This document shows positions 52,501-63,538 of a stretch of DNA of 64,000 nt, piece by piece. The position numbers and the translations under genes are program-made. The stretch lies in NCBI GenBank assembly GCA_019918135.1, contig WBZZ01006317.1, positions 46,001-110,000 of the forward strand. Direction: 5' to 3'. The stretch's first letter is position 1. Each line of letters starts with the position of its first letter. The notes under the pieces were generated by a model that did not search any database, had not been told where the DNA came from, and worked only from the letters and a program-made list of their open reading frames with translations. Source of the DNA: Paulinella micropora. Lineage: Eukaryota > Cercozoa > Imbricatea > Euglyphida > Paulinellidae.

Positions 52501-54018
52501 GCTCCGCATACGTCATGCCAAGCTGCTTGCCGAACGCTTTGGGTCGCTGCTGCCTGATGGCGCCAACCGGTCGCGTTATCCTATTATAAGGACGTGTTGG
52601 CTGTCGGCGTTTCCGCTTCATCCTCGGTATATTCAGCACCATAAGCTGAAACAGCGGTTCGTTTGAAGAGTGCAGATCCTCCATGTTCCAATCGCGCGCA
52701 GTCTCTCCGTCAGGTGTTTCGTATTCCTCCCCGGTACCCAGGACCCGCGCCTCTGCCTCCATATCGGCCGCTTGCTCCTCAGTCATCCACTCCTGGGAAA
52801 GACACACCATGGATAAGCTGCAATCAGTGGATACAAAGATACAATCATACCGGGATTCCTGTGGGTGTGAACTCTTCATCGATTAATGCAGGAGGCTCAT
52901 CGTCCTGTGTGCGACAAGAATGCGAACCGATCAGATTGTTCAGACACAACCTCAGTCGACTCATCTTCCGGGGCAGGCACGGCAGTCTCAGTTGCGTCCT
53001 CCTCAGGAGGAAACACAGTCGAATCGGATTCGTTTTCTTGTGGTAAAAGGGGAGAAGGAACAACCGCGTCCTCTAGAGGTGGAGGCAGCCCTACGTCTCT
53101 GAGAAGGTATGCAGGATCGACAGTGTCCGTTGAGCTCGATTGTCGCGCCATGTAGGTAAAGTCAGAATCCTCCGTCTTTAACTGCACGGATGATGTTCGA
53201 GCAATAACTGTAATGTCAGAATCTTCCCTCTTCAGTGTCTTCGAAGGCGCCAAGACAGAGTCCAAGAGCTTCTCCTTCTGATCGAGACGCAATGACAACG
53301 ATCGGGACAGCGATGGTATGTCCGAAGGCGCCAAGACAGAGTCCAAGAGCTTCTCCTTCTGATCGAGACGCAATGACAACGATCGGGACAGCGATGGTAA
53401 GTCCAACCCGTCAGCTACCGAAGCCAGTAGAGCCTGCTTCTCATTCTGTGCCAAGGATACAGATCTCAGAGGTATAGGATGCTCCTCCTCAGGCACAATA
53501 AAATAAATGCAACCTTCCTCAGTTTCTAGTGACCATACAGGTATTCTTTCCCTTCTGGAGGCTACCTTTTGCATCCATTCAGGATACGCCATTTTGGGGC
53601 TGGTCGTGAATGTCAAATGAGGATTGGGGGTGTAGTTCAACAAAATCTCTGCGTCTCTGCCCACCGCACGTGAGAGCGTCACAAACGCATTACCCTTGCT
53701 CACCCTAGCGTTGAATCGAACGTCCTCGGCCGCGGCCGGTTGGCTTTGAAAGCCACGCGCTGCGCTATTGATAAGGTGCATTGCGTTTCTAGCCGATGTG
53801 CTGATGTTGTCAATCGGGTGCATGCCTGCCTGCAGCCCACGGCTCGTCCGCATAGTGAAATGCTGCGTATGCGCATTGTTGGCAGTTCCCACTAGCCTTC
53901 CACCTGGATGTAACAGTCCCAACGAATAAGTGGCAGGTAGCTCGTGAACATCACAGAACAGTCCATATCCATCCTCCGTAGGCCCCACGTAGACGGGAGC
54001 CTTGCCTGCGCGCAACAT
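49542..54018 (-). CDS. Multi-exon transposase-like protein with SET-like, SAP and RanBP2 zinc-finger regions
   Basis: Predicted exons, all phase-consistent: 54018-52951, 52904-52851, ~52792-51937, 51898-51036, 50940-50862, 50779-49542; introns of about 46, 58, 38, 95 and 82 nt, each GT-AG. Exon 1 has a SET-like domain (GYGLFCDV, ARNAMHLINSAARG, GRDAEILLNY) and a 27-codon tandem repeat. Exon 3 has a Cys cluster (CCAKWKCYSF). Exon 4 has FFEWDGGSENTAW and GHGHDGDDQDF, the DGGSEN...GHTHED pattern of a eukaryotic DDE transposase-like family (DUF7869 as I recall). Exon 6 has a SAP motif (ELKSWLMQHGV, KADLVERAW), a poly-Phe tract from (TTC)n that may be a sixth intron, and RanBP2-type WVCKSCRFF...CILCRWP. 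About 1.3-1.4 thousand residues. It probably moves the element and may modify or bind chromatin. Confidence 0.7.
49975..50045. repeat. (AAG)n microsatellite within the transposase gene
   Basis: About 60 bp of AAG on the plus strand, read as poly-Phe on the coding strand. It is in frame but flanked by a possible donor (CCACCT|GTTCCT) and acceptor (TACGTAG), so it is probably the pyrimidine tract of an intron. Confidence 0.8.
53250..53405 (-). repeat. 81-bp coding tandem repeat in exon 1 of the transposase gene
   Basis: Two nearly perfect copies encode SLSRSLSLRLDQKEKLLDSV twice, separated by DIP. They lie between the SET-like region and the acidic segment, and keep frame. Confidence 0.85.
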
Positions 54019-54056
54019 CTCGCGGCGGGTTGATGCTGTAGCTACCCTAGTAGTAC

Positions 54057-54675
54057 ATCATGTACATGTACAGATTACGAATTCTTCTAAGTGCTGCTGC
54101 ATAGGAAAATATGCATTAGAAAAAAAACAGCATTTTCTGATGTTTCGCGCGTGCTTAAAAAAAAAATGACGGCGTTTGGGTATGATGGCATAAGCGCAAT
54201 ATGAATAAGTAATCATGTACATATACATATTACGAATTTTTCTAAGTGCTGTTGCATAGGAAAATATGCATTAGAAAAAAAACAGCATTTTCTGATGTTT
54301 CGCGCGTGCTTAAAAAAAAAAATGACGGCGTTTGGGTATGATGGCATAAGCGCAATATGAATAAGTAATCATGTACATGTACACATTACGAATTTTTCTA
54401 AGTGCTGTTGCATAGGAAAATATGCATTAGAAAAAAAACAGCATTTTCTGATGTTTCGCGCGTGCTTAAAAAAAAAATGACGGCGTTTGGGTATGATGGC
54501 ATAAGCGCAATATGAATAAGTAATCATGTACATGTACATATTACGAATTTTTCTAAGTGCTGTTGCATAGGAAAATATGCATTAGAAAAAAAACAGCATT
54601 TTCTGATGTTTCGCGCGTGCTTAAAAAAAAATGACGGCGTTTGGGTATGATGGCATAAGCGCAATATGAATATGG
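54057..54675. repeat. Minisatellite, four copies of ~155 bp
   Basis: Copies start at about 54057, 54212, 54368 and 54523 with ATCATGTACAT and contain GCATAGGAAAATATGC, TTTCGCGCGTGC and GACGGCGTTTGGG. They differ by a few bases and by A-run length. They lie just upstream of the transposase start, between the two divergent genes. Confidence 0.93.
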
Positions 54676-54701
54676 TACGTACACATAAATATAACACTTT
54701 G

Positions 54702-54729
54702 GAATGAGAGAGAGAGAGAGGCGAGAAAA

Positions 54730-54768
<39 letters not shown>

Positions 54769-54895
54769 GGAGAGGGAGGAGAGAGAGGAGAGAGAGAGAG
54801 AGAGAGTCTCAGAGAGAGAGAGAGAGAGGAATGAGAGAGAGAGAGAGAAAGGGGGGGGGGGGGTGGGGGGGAGAGAGCGAGAGAGGCGAGAAATT
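54702..54895. repeat. (GA)n microsatellite with G-run
   Basis: Imperfect GAGA over about 190 bp including a 13-G run near 54850. Frames across it on either strand are repeat translations. Confidence 0.9.
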
Positions 54896-55400
54896 CATGC
54901 ATCCACTGCTTGACAAGAAGCAAAAGATAGAGCGTGGAAATATGTTTCCGGCTCAAGTCAGGGGATGGAAAGACCCGGAAACATACTGCGCGCTCTAGAG
55001 ATAGCTTTGCTTTGGTGAAATGATTGCGGAAAGTTTTGAAAAAAAATGGTGGAAATGTTTGAAAAATTCATGCATCCACTGCTTGACAAGAAGCAAAAGA
55101 TAGAGCGAGGAAATATGTTTCCGACTCAAGTCAGGCAATGGAAAGACCCGGAAACATACTGCGCGCTCTAGAGATAGCTTGCTTTGTTGAAATTACTGCG
55201 GAAAATTTTGAGTGCAGAAACCATACACGAAAAATTCATGCATGTTGTTCACAAGAAGAAAGCTATCCACGGAGCTAAGAATAGCTTTCCGGCTCTTTCC
55301 CACACGCAACTTGAGCCGGAATCACATTTCCACAGTCTATATTAGACTGCACGCAAAGAAACCTCTGCCAAAAAATTTGAAAATCATGTCCGACCAACTG
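54891..55400. repeat. Direct repeats of ~173 bp, two good copies and one degenerate
   Basis: AAATTCATGCATCCACTGC starts copies at about 54891 and 55064; a divergent copy begins near 55232. Each contains GGAAATATGTTTCCG and CCGGAAACATACTG, which can pair. The block lies between the divergent genes of the transposon. From 55400 to 55885 I see no other feature than the 5' side of the plus-strand gene. Confidence 0.8.
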
Positions 55401-55920
55401 CTATAAGCCCAGGAGGGAGAACGTCACAGAAACCGAGTGCCTCGGCAGGAATTTCCAAAAAATTTGAAGATTATAAGTCGGATGCATGAACTAACTCACT
55501 GCAAACATGAAGTGCTTATCCAGGACCCATGTTCTAATCATTTTGCAGTACGTATGAGGTCGTTAATGGGAAAATTTTCTGCATTATTTTCGTCACAAAA
55601 CATCGGGCAAAAAAGCTTCCATTTGCATTCCGGCTCTAGTCACGATGTGGAAAGACACGGATATATATTTGCAGCTCATATCTCGCTTTCGCTTGGCTGG
55701 GATACCTGCAGAAAGTATGGGTGTTGCTTGCGTTTTTGTATCGGCCGACCCAGAAAACTGCACTGGCCAGGCTGGCGGCGCGGGAAACATGCCACTTCAA
55801 CGGTTCCCTCCCTTGCACTTTCAAACAACCCCAGCTCTGTTCACTTTTGAACTGTCTTGCACTTGAACAGGTGCATCCTAGCGGTTGCAACCTCGTGTGT
55901 TCGAGCCCCCGAGCGTTCTG

Positions 55921-56892
55921 ATGCCCCAAAAAAGTAAGCAAGCAGCAACTAGCAACGTTGCTGTAACGCTGCAGACGATTCGCAAGAACCGTCGTGGGGA
56001 GCTGTTTCTCACCATCAACGGTGCTACCGACGATGCGTCCATCAAACCCTTTGCAACTGTCGTCATTTCAGACGAAGTGCGCAAAAAGTACGAGCTGGGT
56101 AAGCAGGACTTGGACGAATTAGCGCCAGGGCATGTCTACACCTGGAATCCCAAAGGGCTACTCAACAAGACTTCCCCCACGCCCTGGAAGGACGGTCTCA
56201 CGGGGGCCACTGCTCCCAAGCGAGACAGACGGCCGACCTCCTTCTTGAAACCACAGGACCCCGCAAATCAAAACCCCCCAACCCCCACAAAGAAAAAGAA
56301 GGCAGACAAGAAGAAGGACAAGAAGAAAGAAGGGAAGAAGAAAGGTGAAGTCAAAAAGAAGGCAGCAGCAACAACAACAACGACAGCAACGACGACGACA
56401 ACAACAACGACAGCAACAACAACAACAACGACAGCAACAACAACAACGACAGCAACAACAGCAACGACAACAACAACAACAACGACCACGACGACGACAA
56501 CGACAACGACAACAACGACCACGACCACGACGACGACAACAACAACAGCAACGACCACGACGACGACGACAACAGCGACAACAACAACAACGACCACGAC
56601 GACAGCAACAACAACGACCACAACCACGACCACGACGACAACAACAACGACCACGGCAACAGCAACAACAACAACGACTACAACCACCACGACGGCAACG
56701 AAGGCAGAGACAGACAACTTGCCCCCAGTGCCGGCTGGGAAGGTTCGGATTTGGGCGACGAAAAACACCTTCCAGTTCTTGTCTGGAAAACCATGGGAGG
56801 ACTGGTCATCTCTCATACATACATAGACATACAGATGTATACATATACAATGACATCTCTTTCCTTCTCTCTGTCTCTCTCTCTCTCTGAGA

Positions 56893-56927
<35 letters not shown>

Positions 56928-58654
56928 TCTCTTTCTCTTTCTCTCTCTCTTTCTCTTTATATTATATTATATTATATTATATTACATATACATATACATA
57001 TCTATAACAGCTTGTTATTCCGGCACTTTACGGATGACGGGAAGGTGCGGGAGAGCGCAGTGCTGCTGAACGTGGAGTTGACGAAGTATTCCAACTTCCA
57101 TCTCAAGGCTTCCACCCAAATCGAGACTTCGGAGGGAGAGATTTCGCGCTCCGCTCCTGGGTAGAACTTCAGTTGCTTGTTGCGTTTTTCAATGAGGTTT
57201 TTGTGCAGGATTGCCATCACCTTCCCACCCGACTGGCGCAAGAAGCCCCCCTCGTTAGTAAAGCGAGGTATCTTGAACTATCATTCGTTTGCTTGGTCCT
57301 TTGGTGATTCTATCTTCGTCTGACGATGCAATTGTGTGTATGTGTATGAGGTTCCCAACGCCACATCTTGGCTGTGAGAGAGGTGGATACCACCGGAGAC
57401 GGTAAGGCTAATGCGCTGGAGCTTCAGTTTCTTAATTTTTATTACTTCAATCTTAAGAACTCCCGCCGTCTACCGAAGTCGACCCTGGATTTTGATACGG
57501 CTACGAAGCAGCTTTTTCTCCCTTACGTCGGGAACCCGACTGAACCTCCAATACTGCGCAAGTGGAAGTCAAAGCAGCTGCTGCTGGCCCAGGCGGACAG
57601 GCAGGGGAAGGGCAAGAGAAAGACCCCGCTACCTACGCCAGGCGGCGAGAAGCCCTCCAAGAAGACAAAGCTCGGTAATATGTCATGTCTCTTGTGCTTC
57701 ATCACTGCCTTCCTTGTCTTGAGTTCTCTAGCATGCTGTAAACTTTTGGAATGTTTGCATACAGAAGAGTCAGAGCAGGAGCAGGAGGAGGAGGAGGAGG
57801 AGCAACCGACGAAGCCCAAGCCTCCCAAGAAGAAGACCCCTGGCCCCAAGCCCACCTGTATTACTATGGGTCGTCTGTTTTGGCGACATGGATTTTGTTC
57901 TGTTCTTGTAGGCCCGGCAAAACAAACGCCCTGCCAGTCCCCTCCGGCGGTCTTTGTCTGTTGTTGTCTCTTTCTTTCCTTGCATTAACCTAACCCCAAG
58001 TCCCTCTTCCATTCTTTGCACTCATATCATATCCATTATGCATCAATAATTTCAGAGCCCCCCCCCCCCATATACACATTGTTCAAGTAAGGTTTCTTAA
58101 GGAGAGACTGTTAGTTTTTTGCTGTTTTCAAACAGAACGGCGCTGTCCCCAACCAGGATTCACTCGCCAAGACCCTGGAAGACCACAGGAAAGAAATAAC
58201 GAAGATGATGGACGAGAGAGAGAAGCGTTGGAACGAAATGATCGTAGAGAAGAAAGAGAAGGAAAAGGAAGACGTAGTTGAAAGAAAGAAGAAAAAGCAG
58301 GAAAAGAAGCAAAAGAAGAAAAAGGAGAAGAAGAAAAAGAAGGAAAATAGAAAGAAGGACACGAGCGACGAGGAAGATAGTTTCAGTGAGTCAGGGTCTG
58401 ACAGCAATAGTGAGCGCGACAGTGACAGCTCCAGTGAGTCACAGTCCGATTATGAAAGCAGAAAGCCTAAAAATAAAAAGAAGAAGAGAAGCAGGAAGAG
58501 CAATAGGAAGAAGGAAAGAAGAGGAGTGAAGGCGAAGTATGCACACTTGACCCCCGCCCGCGTCTTTACGTCCCCGGACGGCACGCCGGTCAGTTCGCCA
58601 TCGCAATCGAATTGGTTTGAGTTTGCATTAGCGTCGATGGCGCTGCGACACTGA
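55921..58654 (+). CDS. Seven-exon Thr/Lys/Glu-rich protein of the transposon
   Basis: Predicted exons 55921-56804, 57011-57160, 57209-57267, 57381-57674, 57765-57857, 57912-57949, 58136-58654; all six introns are GT-AG and the joined frame stays open for 678 codons. Another in-frame ATG lies at 55885. N-terminal region: NRRGELFLTINGATDD and ELAPGHVYTWNPKGLL; then Lys-rich and a long Thr tract from (ACN)n (56365-56700). The middle (HFTDDGKVRESAVLLNVELTK, REVDTTGDGKANALELQFLNF) looks globular. The C-terminus has a Glu run, Lys-rich helices, Ser/Asp repeats and RVFTSPDGTPVSS. Function unknown; it may be a DNA-binding helper of transposition. Confidence 0.75.
56365..56700 (+). repeat. (ACN)n triplet tract coding for poly-Thr
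   Basis: About 110 codons almost all ACA, ACG or ACC, with scattered GCA/GCG (Ala). Mixed third positions suggest it is maintained as coding sequence. Val, Gln and Leu runs in other frames are artefacts of it. Confidence 0.9.
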
Positions 58655-58902
58655 CCGTTTGCTTCTTTGGCCCTGATTGCAGGTGTTTGCTTGTTGTATG
58701 GAATGTTTTGCGCATGTATTCTTTGACATAGTTGTCTTGAGCTGTTTTACATGTGTGTTGCGTGGTGCGCAGGGCGATAGCTCTGTGGCTAGAAGTCGAA
58801 TCGAATTCAAATCTCAAAACATTTTTTGTTTTAGACAATTTGGAGAAAGTAAAAAGAAACAGGCAAAATTAGGCTGGGCGCCATCGAGCGGAACCTTGTG
58901 CA

Positions 58903-58928
58903 GACATGCCCCCATCCCTTCCCCCCCG

Positions 58929-58959
<31 letters not shown>

Positions 58960-59509
58960 ACACATCGCTATGTCACATGTTTTTCCTAAGTGTGGAGGCA
59001 AGCAAAGCAATAATAATAATAAATAATAGCTTAGAATTCATCAGCACAGCTTCTCCTTTCTTTGTGAGCATGGATTCCGTGAAGCTCGTCATCGGACAGC
59101 TTTGTCAGTCCTTGCTGTCACCCCCCCCCCCCTTTCCCTCCTGTTTCAGTCAGTTTTTCTCAAGTCTGTTGAAAGGGAAATGATAAATTAAATAGAAAAA
59201 AAGCGCAAAACGATTAGTAAGCATTGTAAAAGCAAGGACCAATCATTTAGATCAATGCAATCCGTTCCGGCAGTACGAAATGATAGAAAAATATGTAAAA
59301 TACATGGTTTTGGACCGGTTCCGACACACCTCCGGAGGTGAAGTCCAACTGACTTCCGATCAATAAAAACATGTTTCAATATCATTTTAATACATTGCTC
59401 AATTAGGTAAATGATTTCTATCGATTTCCTGAATGTTGTGAAAATATATGTTTTTGTCATTACAAATTTAGGAAAAAGTGACCCCCCCACCTTGGCCGAT
59501 TCCTTTGTT
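58903..59509 (-). repeat. Right terminal inverted repeat of the 10.9-kb transposon
   Basis: Reverse complement of 48610-49188. It starts at GACATGC (58903), includes a C-run and (CA)n at 58921-58964, and ends CCTTTGTT at 59509. Confidence 0.92.
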
Positions 59510-59784
59510 AATACGTATGTGCATATGTATGTGTTTATGTCTGTGCACGTGCATGTGCATGTGTCATGTGTATGTGTATGTGTATGTGTATATGTATGTG
59601 TATGTGTACGTGAACGGTATGTGTATGTATGTGTAAGTTGTACATGTATGTATTTGTCTATGTGTATGTGCATGGATACATATGTGTATATATATATATG
59701 TATATGTGTATGTGTATGTATTATGTGTGTATGTGTATGTGTATGATATATATATATATATGTGTATGTGTATGTGTATCTGTA

Positions 59785-59819
<35 letters not shown>

Positions 59820-59875
59820 ATGTGTATTTTTTGTATGTATATATGTATGTGTATGTATGTGTGTGTATGTATGGG
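59510..59875. repeat. (TATGTG)n microsatellite
   Basis: Hexamer-type repeats in the same orientation as 48370-48609, starting right after the right transposon end. From 59876 to 60600 there is no gene that I recognise. Confidence 0.92.
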
Positions 59876-60698
59876 TTGGGTTAATTTTGATGTTTATGCC
59901 TTTTTGCCTTCTTTTGCTTCTTTTTGCCTTTGATTAAATTTTGGCTGATTTGTTACATGTGGGGGACTGTGTACATGTGGGGGAGGGAGGCATGTTTTGG
60001 CCTACACTGCTTAGTATGTCTGGGTTTGTGGTCCGTATCATATGGGGTACATGCAGGCGTGCTAAGCTCATGCTCCAGTTTGAGCCTTACGTGCATCCTT
60101 CCCTCCATAAGTTCTCATAATCACTAGGGGGGTTTAGGAAGCCGAGCAATTTACCGCTTCGGGCATTTAGAGTACTAGTCTAAAACCATGATATGACCAG
60201 CTTCTTACTCGCGATATATCTCCCACTTTACTATATGTATGCCTTAGCATCTCTTCCTTTCCTCATTTTTCCTATCGTATCCTTGCGGTTGCCTAAATCC
60301 CTACTGAAACAGAACGTATCATATTTTGGTCTTTAAATATCAGTGTAGTATGTATGTAACACCCACGGTATACTACATCGTTATTCATGTGTAAAGTGGT
60401 CCCTATCAAATTCAGTTGTAAAATAAAGTTTTGTGATGAATCTTTTTGTTAGAATATAACGTTTGAGTATCGTGAAACTTCCCGACAAAAAGTGGTGGGG
60501 CCGGCTTCAACATGAACTTTTGAAGAGAGATCTTTGAAGTTAGTTTTCGTTATCTTCCAGTTTAGTTATAATAGAATCCTTTTGGGATATTAATATTCAA
60601 TATGTTATAGGAAAATGTACGGGTTTTGTATTATACTGGTCAGATTTTTTTTTCAAAAAATGGTGTCTCGACACCTCCGACACATGCTCAGTTTCTGC

Positions 60699-61108
60699 GT
60701 GCAAGAGGTGTGTTCATCGCACAAGGTCCAAGCGGCAGCGGGCATTGCACCCGTGATGCAATTCTGGAGGAGCGGGGATGAAACAAACTTGGACAAAAGT
60801 CGACAGTTTAGTCCTGTCTTTCTGGAAAATTGGGTCAGAAAAGGGAAACATGGGATATAAGCATCCGGGTGGATGACAAGGATCATACGCCCTACACGGT
60901 CCAGTCGAGACCAAGGGAAGTCCTGGATATGCCTTTTGACCTCACGGAGGATATGCGCATTCCTACCGTCATCTGGGATGAGGTAGAAGAGGCGGGCTGG
61001 CCTTTCGAGATTATCGGGGCACCACCGGCGGCAGTGGGATCGAGAGGAAGGAAACGTCCCACGGGGGCGGAAAGGAAGGCTCGGGCGGGGAGGAGACGAG
61101 AGAGATGA
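60699..61108 (+). pseudogene. Hypothetical ORF pieces
   Basis: A frame ending at 60860 (GDETNLDKSRQFSPVFLENW) seems to continue, after a 1-nt shift near 60835, as SIRVDDKDHTPYTVQSRPREV, FDLTEDMRIPTVIWDEVEEAGW, ending in a basic RGRKRPTGAERKARAGRRR tail at 61108 beside a (GA)n repeat. Codon-like composition supports past coding, but I recognise no family. Confidence 0.35.
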
Positions 61109-61473
61109 AGATGAGATGAGAGAGAGGAAGATGAGAAGAGAGAGAGATGAAGAGATGAAGAGAAGAAGAGAGAGAGAGGAGACGACCGGGGCCGGGTGGC
61201 ACGCCCGGAAGGACACGGCTAATGATACCCGTGGGTCGGTGATCCATATGTGTATGGTATACACTAATAACGCGCAGGGTCGCGAGGGTATGGATACTTT
61301 CCCTGTGAGGGATTTGGTCAAGTGGATATCAGGCCTTGGGGCTACGTTTAATGATGGAAATACTTTTGTGTACTTTCATGTGCTGGCTGCCAACACACAC
61401 ATAATCAGCCAGCACAAGGATATACACAACAGTTCTGTATGCCTATCGATTTCGTTTCTTTCGACGTATTGGT

Positions 61474-61685
61474 TATTCCGCGCGGTGCGCAATGATATAA
61501 TTTATTTCGTGCGGGGCGCGATGATATAATCTTATTATGCGCGGTGCGCAAAGATATAACCCTATTCCGCGCGGGGCGCGACGATATAATTGGATGACGC
61601 GCAGGGACGCGACGGTATACATCTATTCCGCGAGGGTCGCGATGCTCACCATATATTCCGCGCTGGGACGCGATGACAAGCCTAT
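61474..61685. repeat. Seven tandem ~30-bp GC-palindrome repeats
   Basis: Units such as TTCCGCGCGGGGCGCGACGATATAA follow each other about every 30 bp (61474, 61505, 61535, 61564, 61595, 61625, 61655). Each has a CGCG...CGCG self-complementary core and an AT-rich tail. Related single units occur near 61285 and 62003. Confidence 0.8.
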
Positions 61686-62090
61686 GAGCTTTATTGGATA
61701 AGACTATGCCCGCCAGGGAGCGAGGCCACTGACGTATTAGGACTGATCACCCTTACGTTCAATTGTATACACCCTCAGCCTGCGGTGGCTCAATAAGGGT
61801 AAGACGTACAGGGTACGTATGGAAAAATGGAAAAGGGGGAAAGATGAGAGATGAGATGATGAGATGAAGAAAGATGAGAGAGGAGCGGAGGGGGGGGGGG
61901 GTAATACGAATATACCCACAGGTACGGATGAGGGCAATGGGCCCATACGGCATTCACGGCTATGGTACATTTGGAATATCATGGAATTTATTTTTATTTT
62001 ACCGCGCAGGGACGCGAAGACGGCGGGGCGCCGAAAGGAAAAGGAATCACCGCTCGGCACGCGGATCGAGGAATGCTCACGGACAATTTT

Positions 62091-62400
62091 CATATTTCAA
62101 GTTGTTGGGATCGGACGGAGATCGATGTTTTCAAATTCCCAAGAGTTTCATTGGCAATTTTCATATTTCAGGTTGTTGGGATCGGACGGAGATAGAGGTT
62201 TTCAAATTCCCAAGAGTTTCATTGGTAATTTTCATATTTCAAGTTGTTGGGATCGGACGGAGATCGATGTTTTCAAATTCCCAAGAGTTTCATTGGCAAT
62301 TTTCATATTTCAAGTTGTTGGGATCGGACTGAGATCGATGTTTTCAAATTCCCAAGAGTTTCATTGGCAATTTTCATATTTCAAGTCAACTGATTTTAAT
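62091..62400. repeat. 71-bp tandem repeat, four and a half copies
   Basis: CATATTTCA begins copies at 62091, 62162, 62233, 62304 and 62375 (period 71). Copies contain GTTGTTGGGATCGGAC and CCCAAGAGTTTCATTGG and differ by one to three bases. As 71 is not a multiple of three, each frame cycles through the three translations, so the open frames here are not genes. Confidence 0.95.
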
Positions 62401-62837
62401 CCAACGTTAATGGAATTATTAATACTTTGCGGAGGGTAGTTATAATAGTCTCACACTAGGTGGGAGGGACGATGAATGAGTTTACGGGATAACACCTGAT
62501 ATGCAAGTTTGTCAGGGGAGGGGGGGGGGGGGGTCCAGTCACAGACCATCCTTCGAGATAATCTACACATTCTATCCCGGTTGGATCGGCTGGTCTTAAT
62601 TCGACTTCTCGCGCACTCTGACGAGGGCACGCTCGGGCGGGAGAGGGGATTATGCCGGCCACCCAGTATATATTGGCATTACTAGGCGTTCCGGTCTGTC
62701 GGTTACCTTGGCTTGGAGAGTACGGAGTCACTTTGCATTAGGTATTCCTCATTCGTCATGCCGTTAGATAGATGTTTATATTATTAAATATCCTGCTTAC
62801 GTAACACTGGCCGCCATAGGAAGGGATTTTTGTTGCG

Positions 62838-63237
62838 GTGGTGGAGGCGAGCAATGCAGCAGAGGTGAAGGAATTATTTTCTAAAGGGGCTGTACGCGTT
62901 TGGAACTTGGGCAGGATCGTGAGTGCCTACGAGGAGGAAGGAGTGAAACTGGTAAAATTAACTATTTTTGGGACATACGACAGCAACACTCTCGGAAGGA
63001 ACGTACGGTGTGGCGCGACAACACAAGGATGGCGCCTGGAGGTTTGCTTCTACTGTCAGTAAGGGGAACGCGGGTAAACAGGAGCGGGAAATTTATTGTT
63101 GGTCCGAATGTCCTGTGTTTGAAATCGAAATGAATCCGGGTGGTAAAATCTCCAAGGCAGACCAGGGAGCGATCAAACGTGTGCTCAATAAACAGATCCG
63201 AGTCAGTCCAATCAAAAAGAAAGTGAATTTTGTTTGA
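62838..63237 (+). pseudogene. Hypothetical small gene, one frameshift
   Basis: First frame from 62838 (VEASNAAEVKELFSKGAVRVW, IVSAYEEEGVKLVKLTIF) and second frame to 63237 (YGVARQHKDGAWRFAST, EREIYCWSECPVFEIEM, KADQGAIKRVLNKQIRV) can be joined by one shift near 62990-63010 to about 130 aa. Amino-acid composition looks like a real globular protein. No family recognised; an unnoticed intron instead of a frameshift is possible. Confidence 0.4.
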
Positions 63238-63538
63238 CTTTTTTATATATCACTAACACGAAAACTTATGTTATTACTATCGTGTGGTTTTTTTTTTGGG
63301 GGGGGGGGGGCAGATGAAACATAATATCTCCGAAGTTACATTCAATCAATATTAATATCTGATGTAAAGTTAATTAAATATTTGTTTCAATAAATTTCTA
63401 AAAATTGTAGTGTTATTAATAATATTATTATTAAATGACTGATATATAATAATGAAAATAGGCGGCCGGCGACTGTATTAAATTTATTAACTTGGTATTA
63501 ATATTAATAATATTCAAAAAAAAAAAAAAAAAAAAAAA

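Larger units (their letters stand above)
48610..59509. mobile_element. DNA transposon, 10.9 kb, with ~0.6-kb terminal inverted repeats
   Basis: The termini AACAAAGGAATCGGCCAAGG and its complement bound an inverted repeat that stays near identical for about 580-600 bp. Both flanks are TATGTG microsatellite in the same orientation, so the element seems to have inserted into that repeat. It contains two divergent multi-exon genes and internal minisatellites. The minus-strand gene looks like a transposase fused to SET and other domains. Family uncertain: the size, SAP domain and cysteine cluster recall KDZ-type transposons. Confidence 0.8.

Noticed and set aside
54057-54675. Regular array considered as CRISPR-like
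   Set aside because: Units are ~155 bp long with no unique spacers; a eukaryotic minisatellite.
56268-56816. Poly-Val, poly-Leu, poly-Gln and poly-Arg frames
   Set aside because: Alternative readings of the (ACN)n tract; only the Thr frame connects with flanking exons.
58110-58407. Phe/Ser-rich leftward frame
   Set aside because: Antisense of the Lys/Glu-rich last exon of the plus-strand transposon gene.
60653-61321. 222-codon leftward frame with Ser/Leu stretch
   Set aside because: The Ser/Leu part is a (GA)n repeat translation and the rest mirrors the plus-strand ORF; weak protein character.
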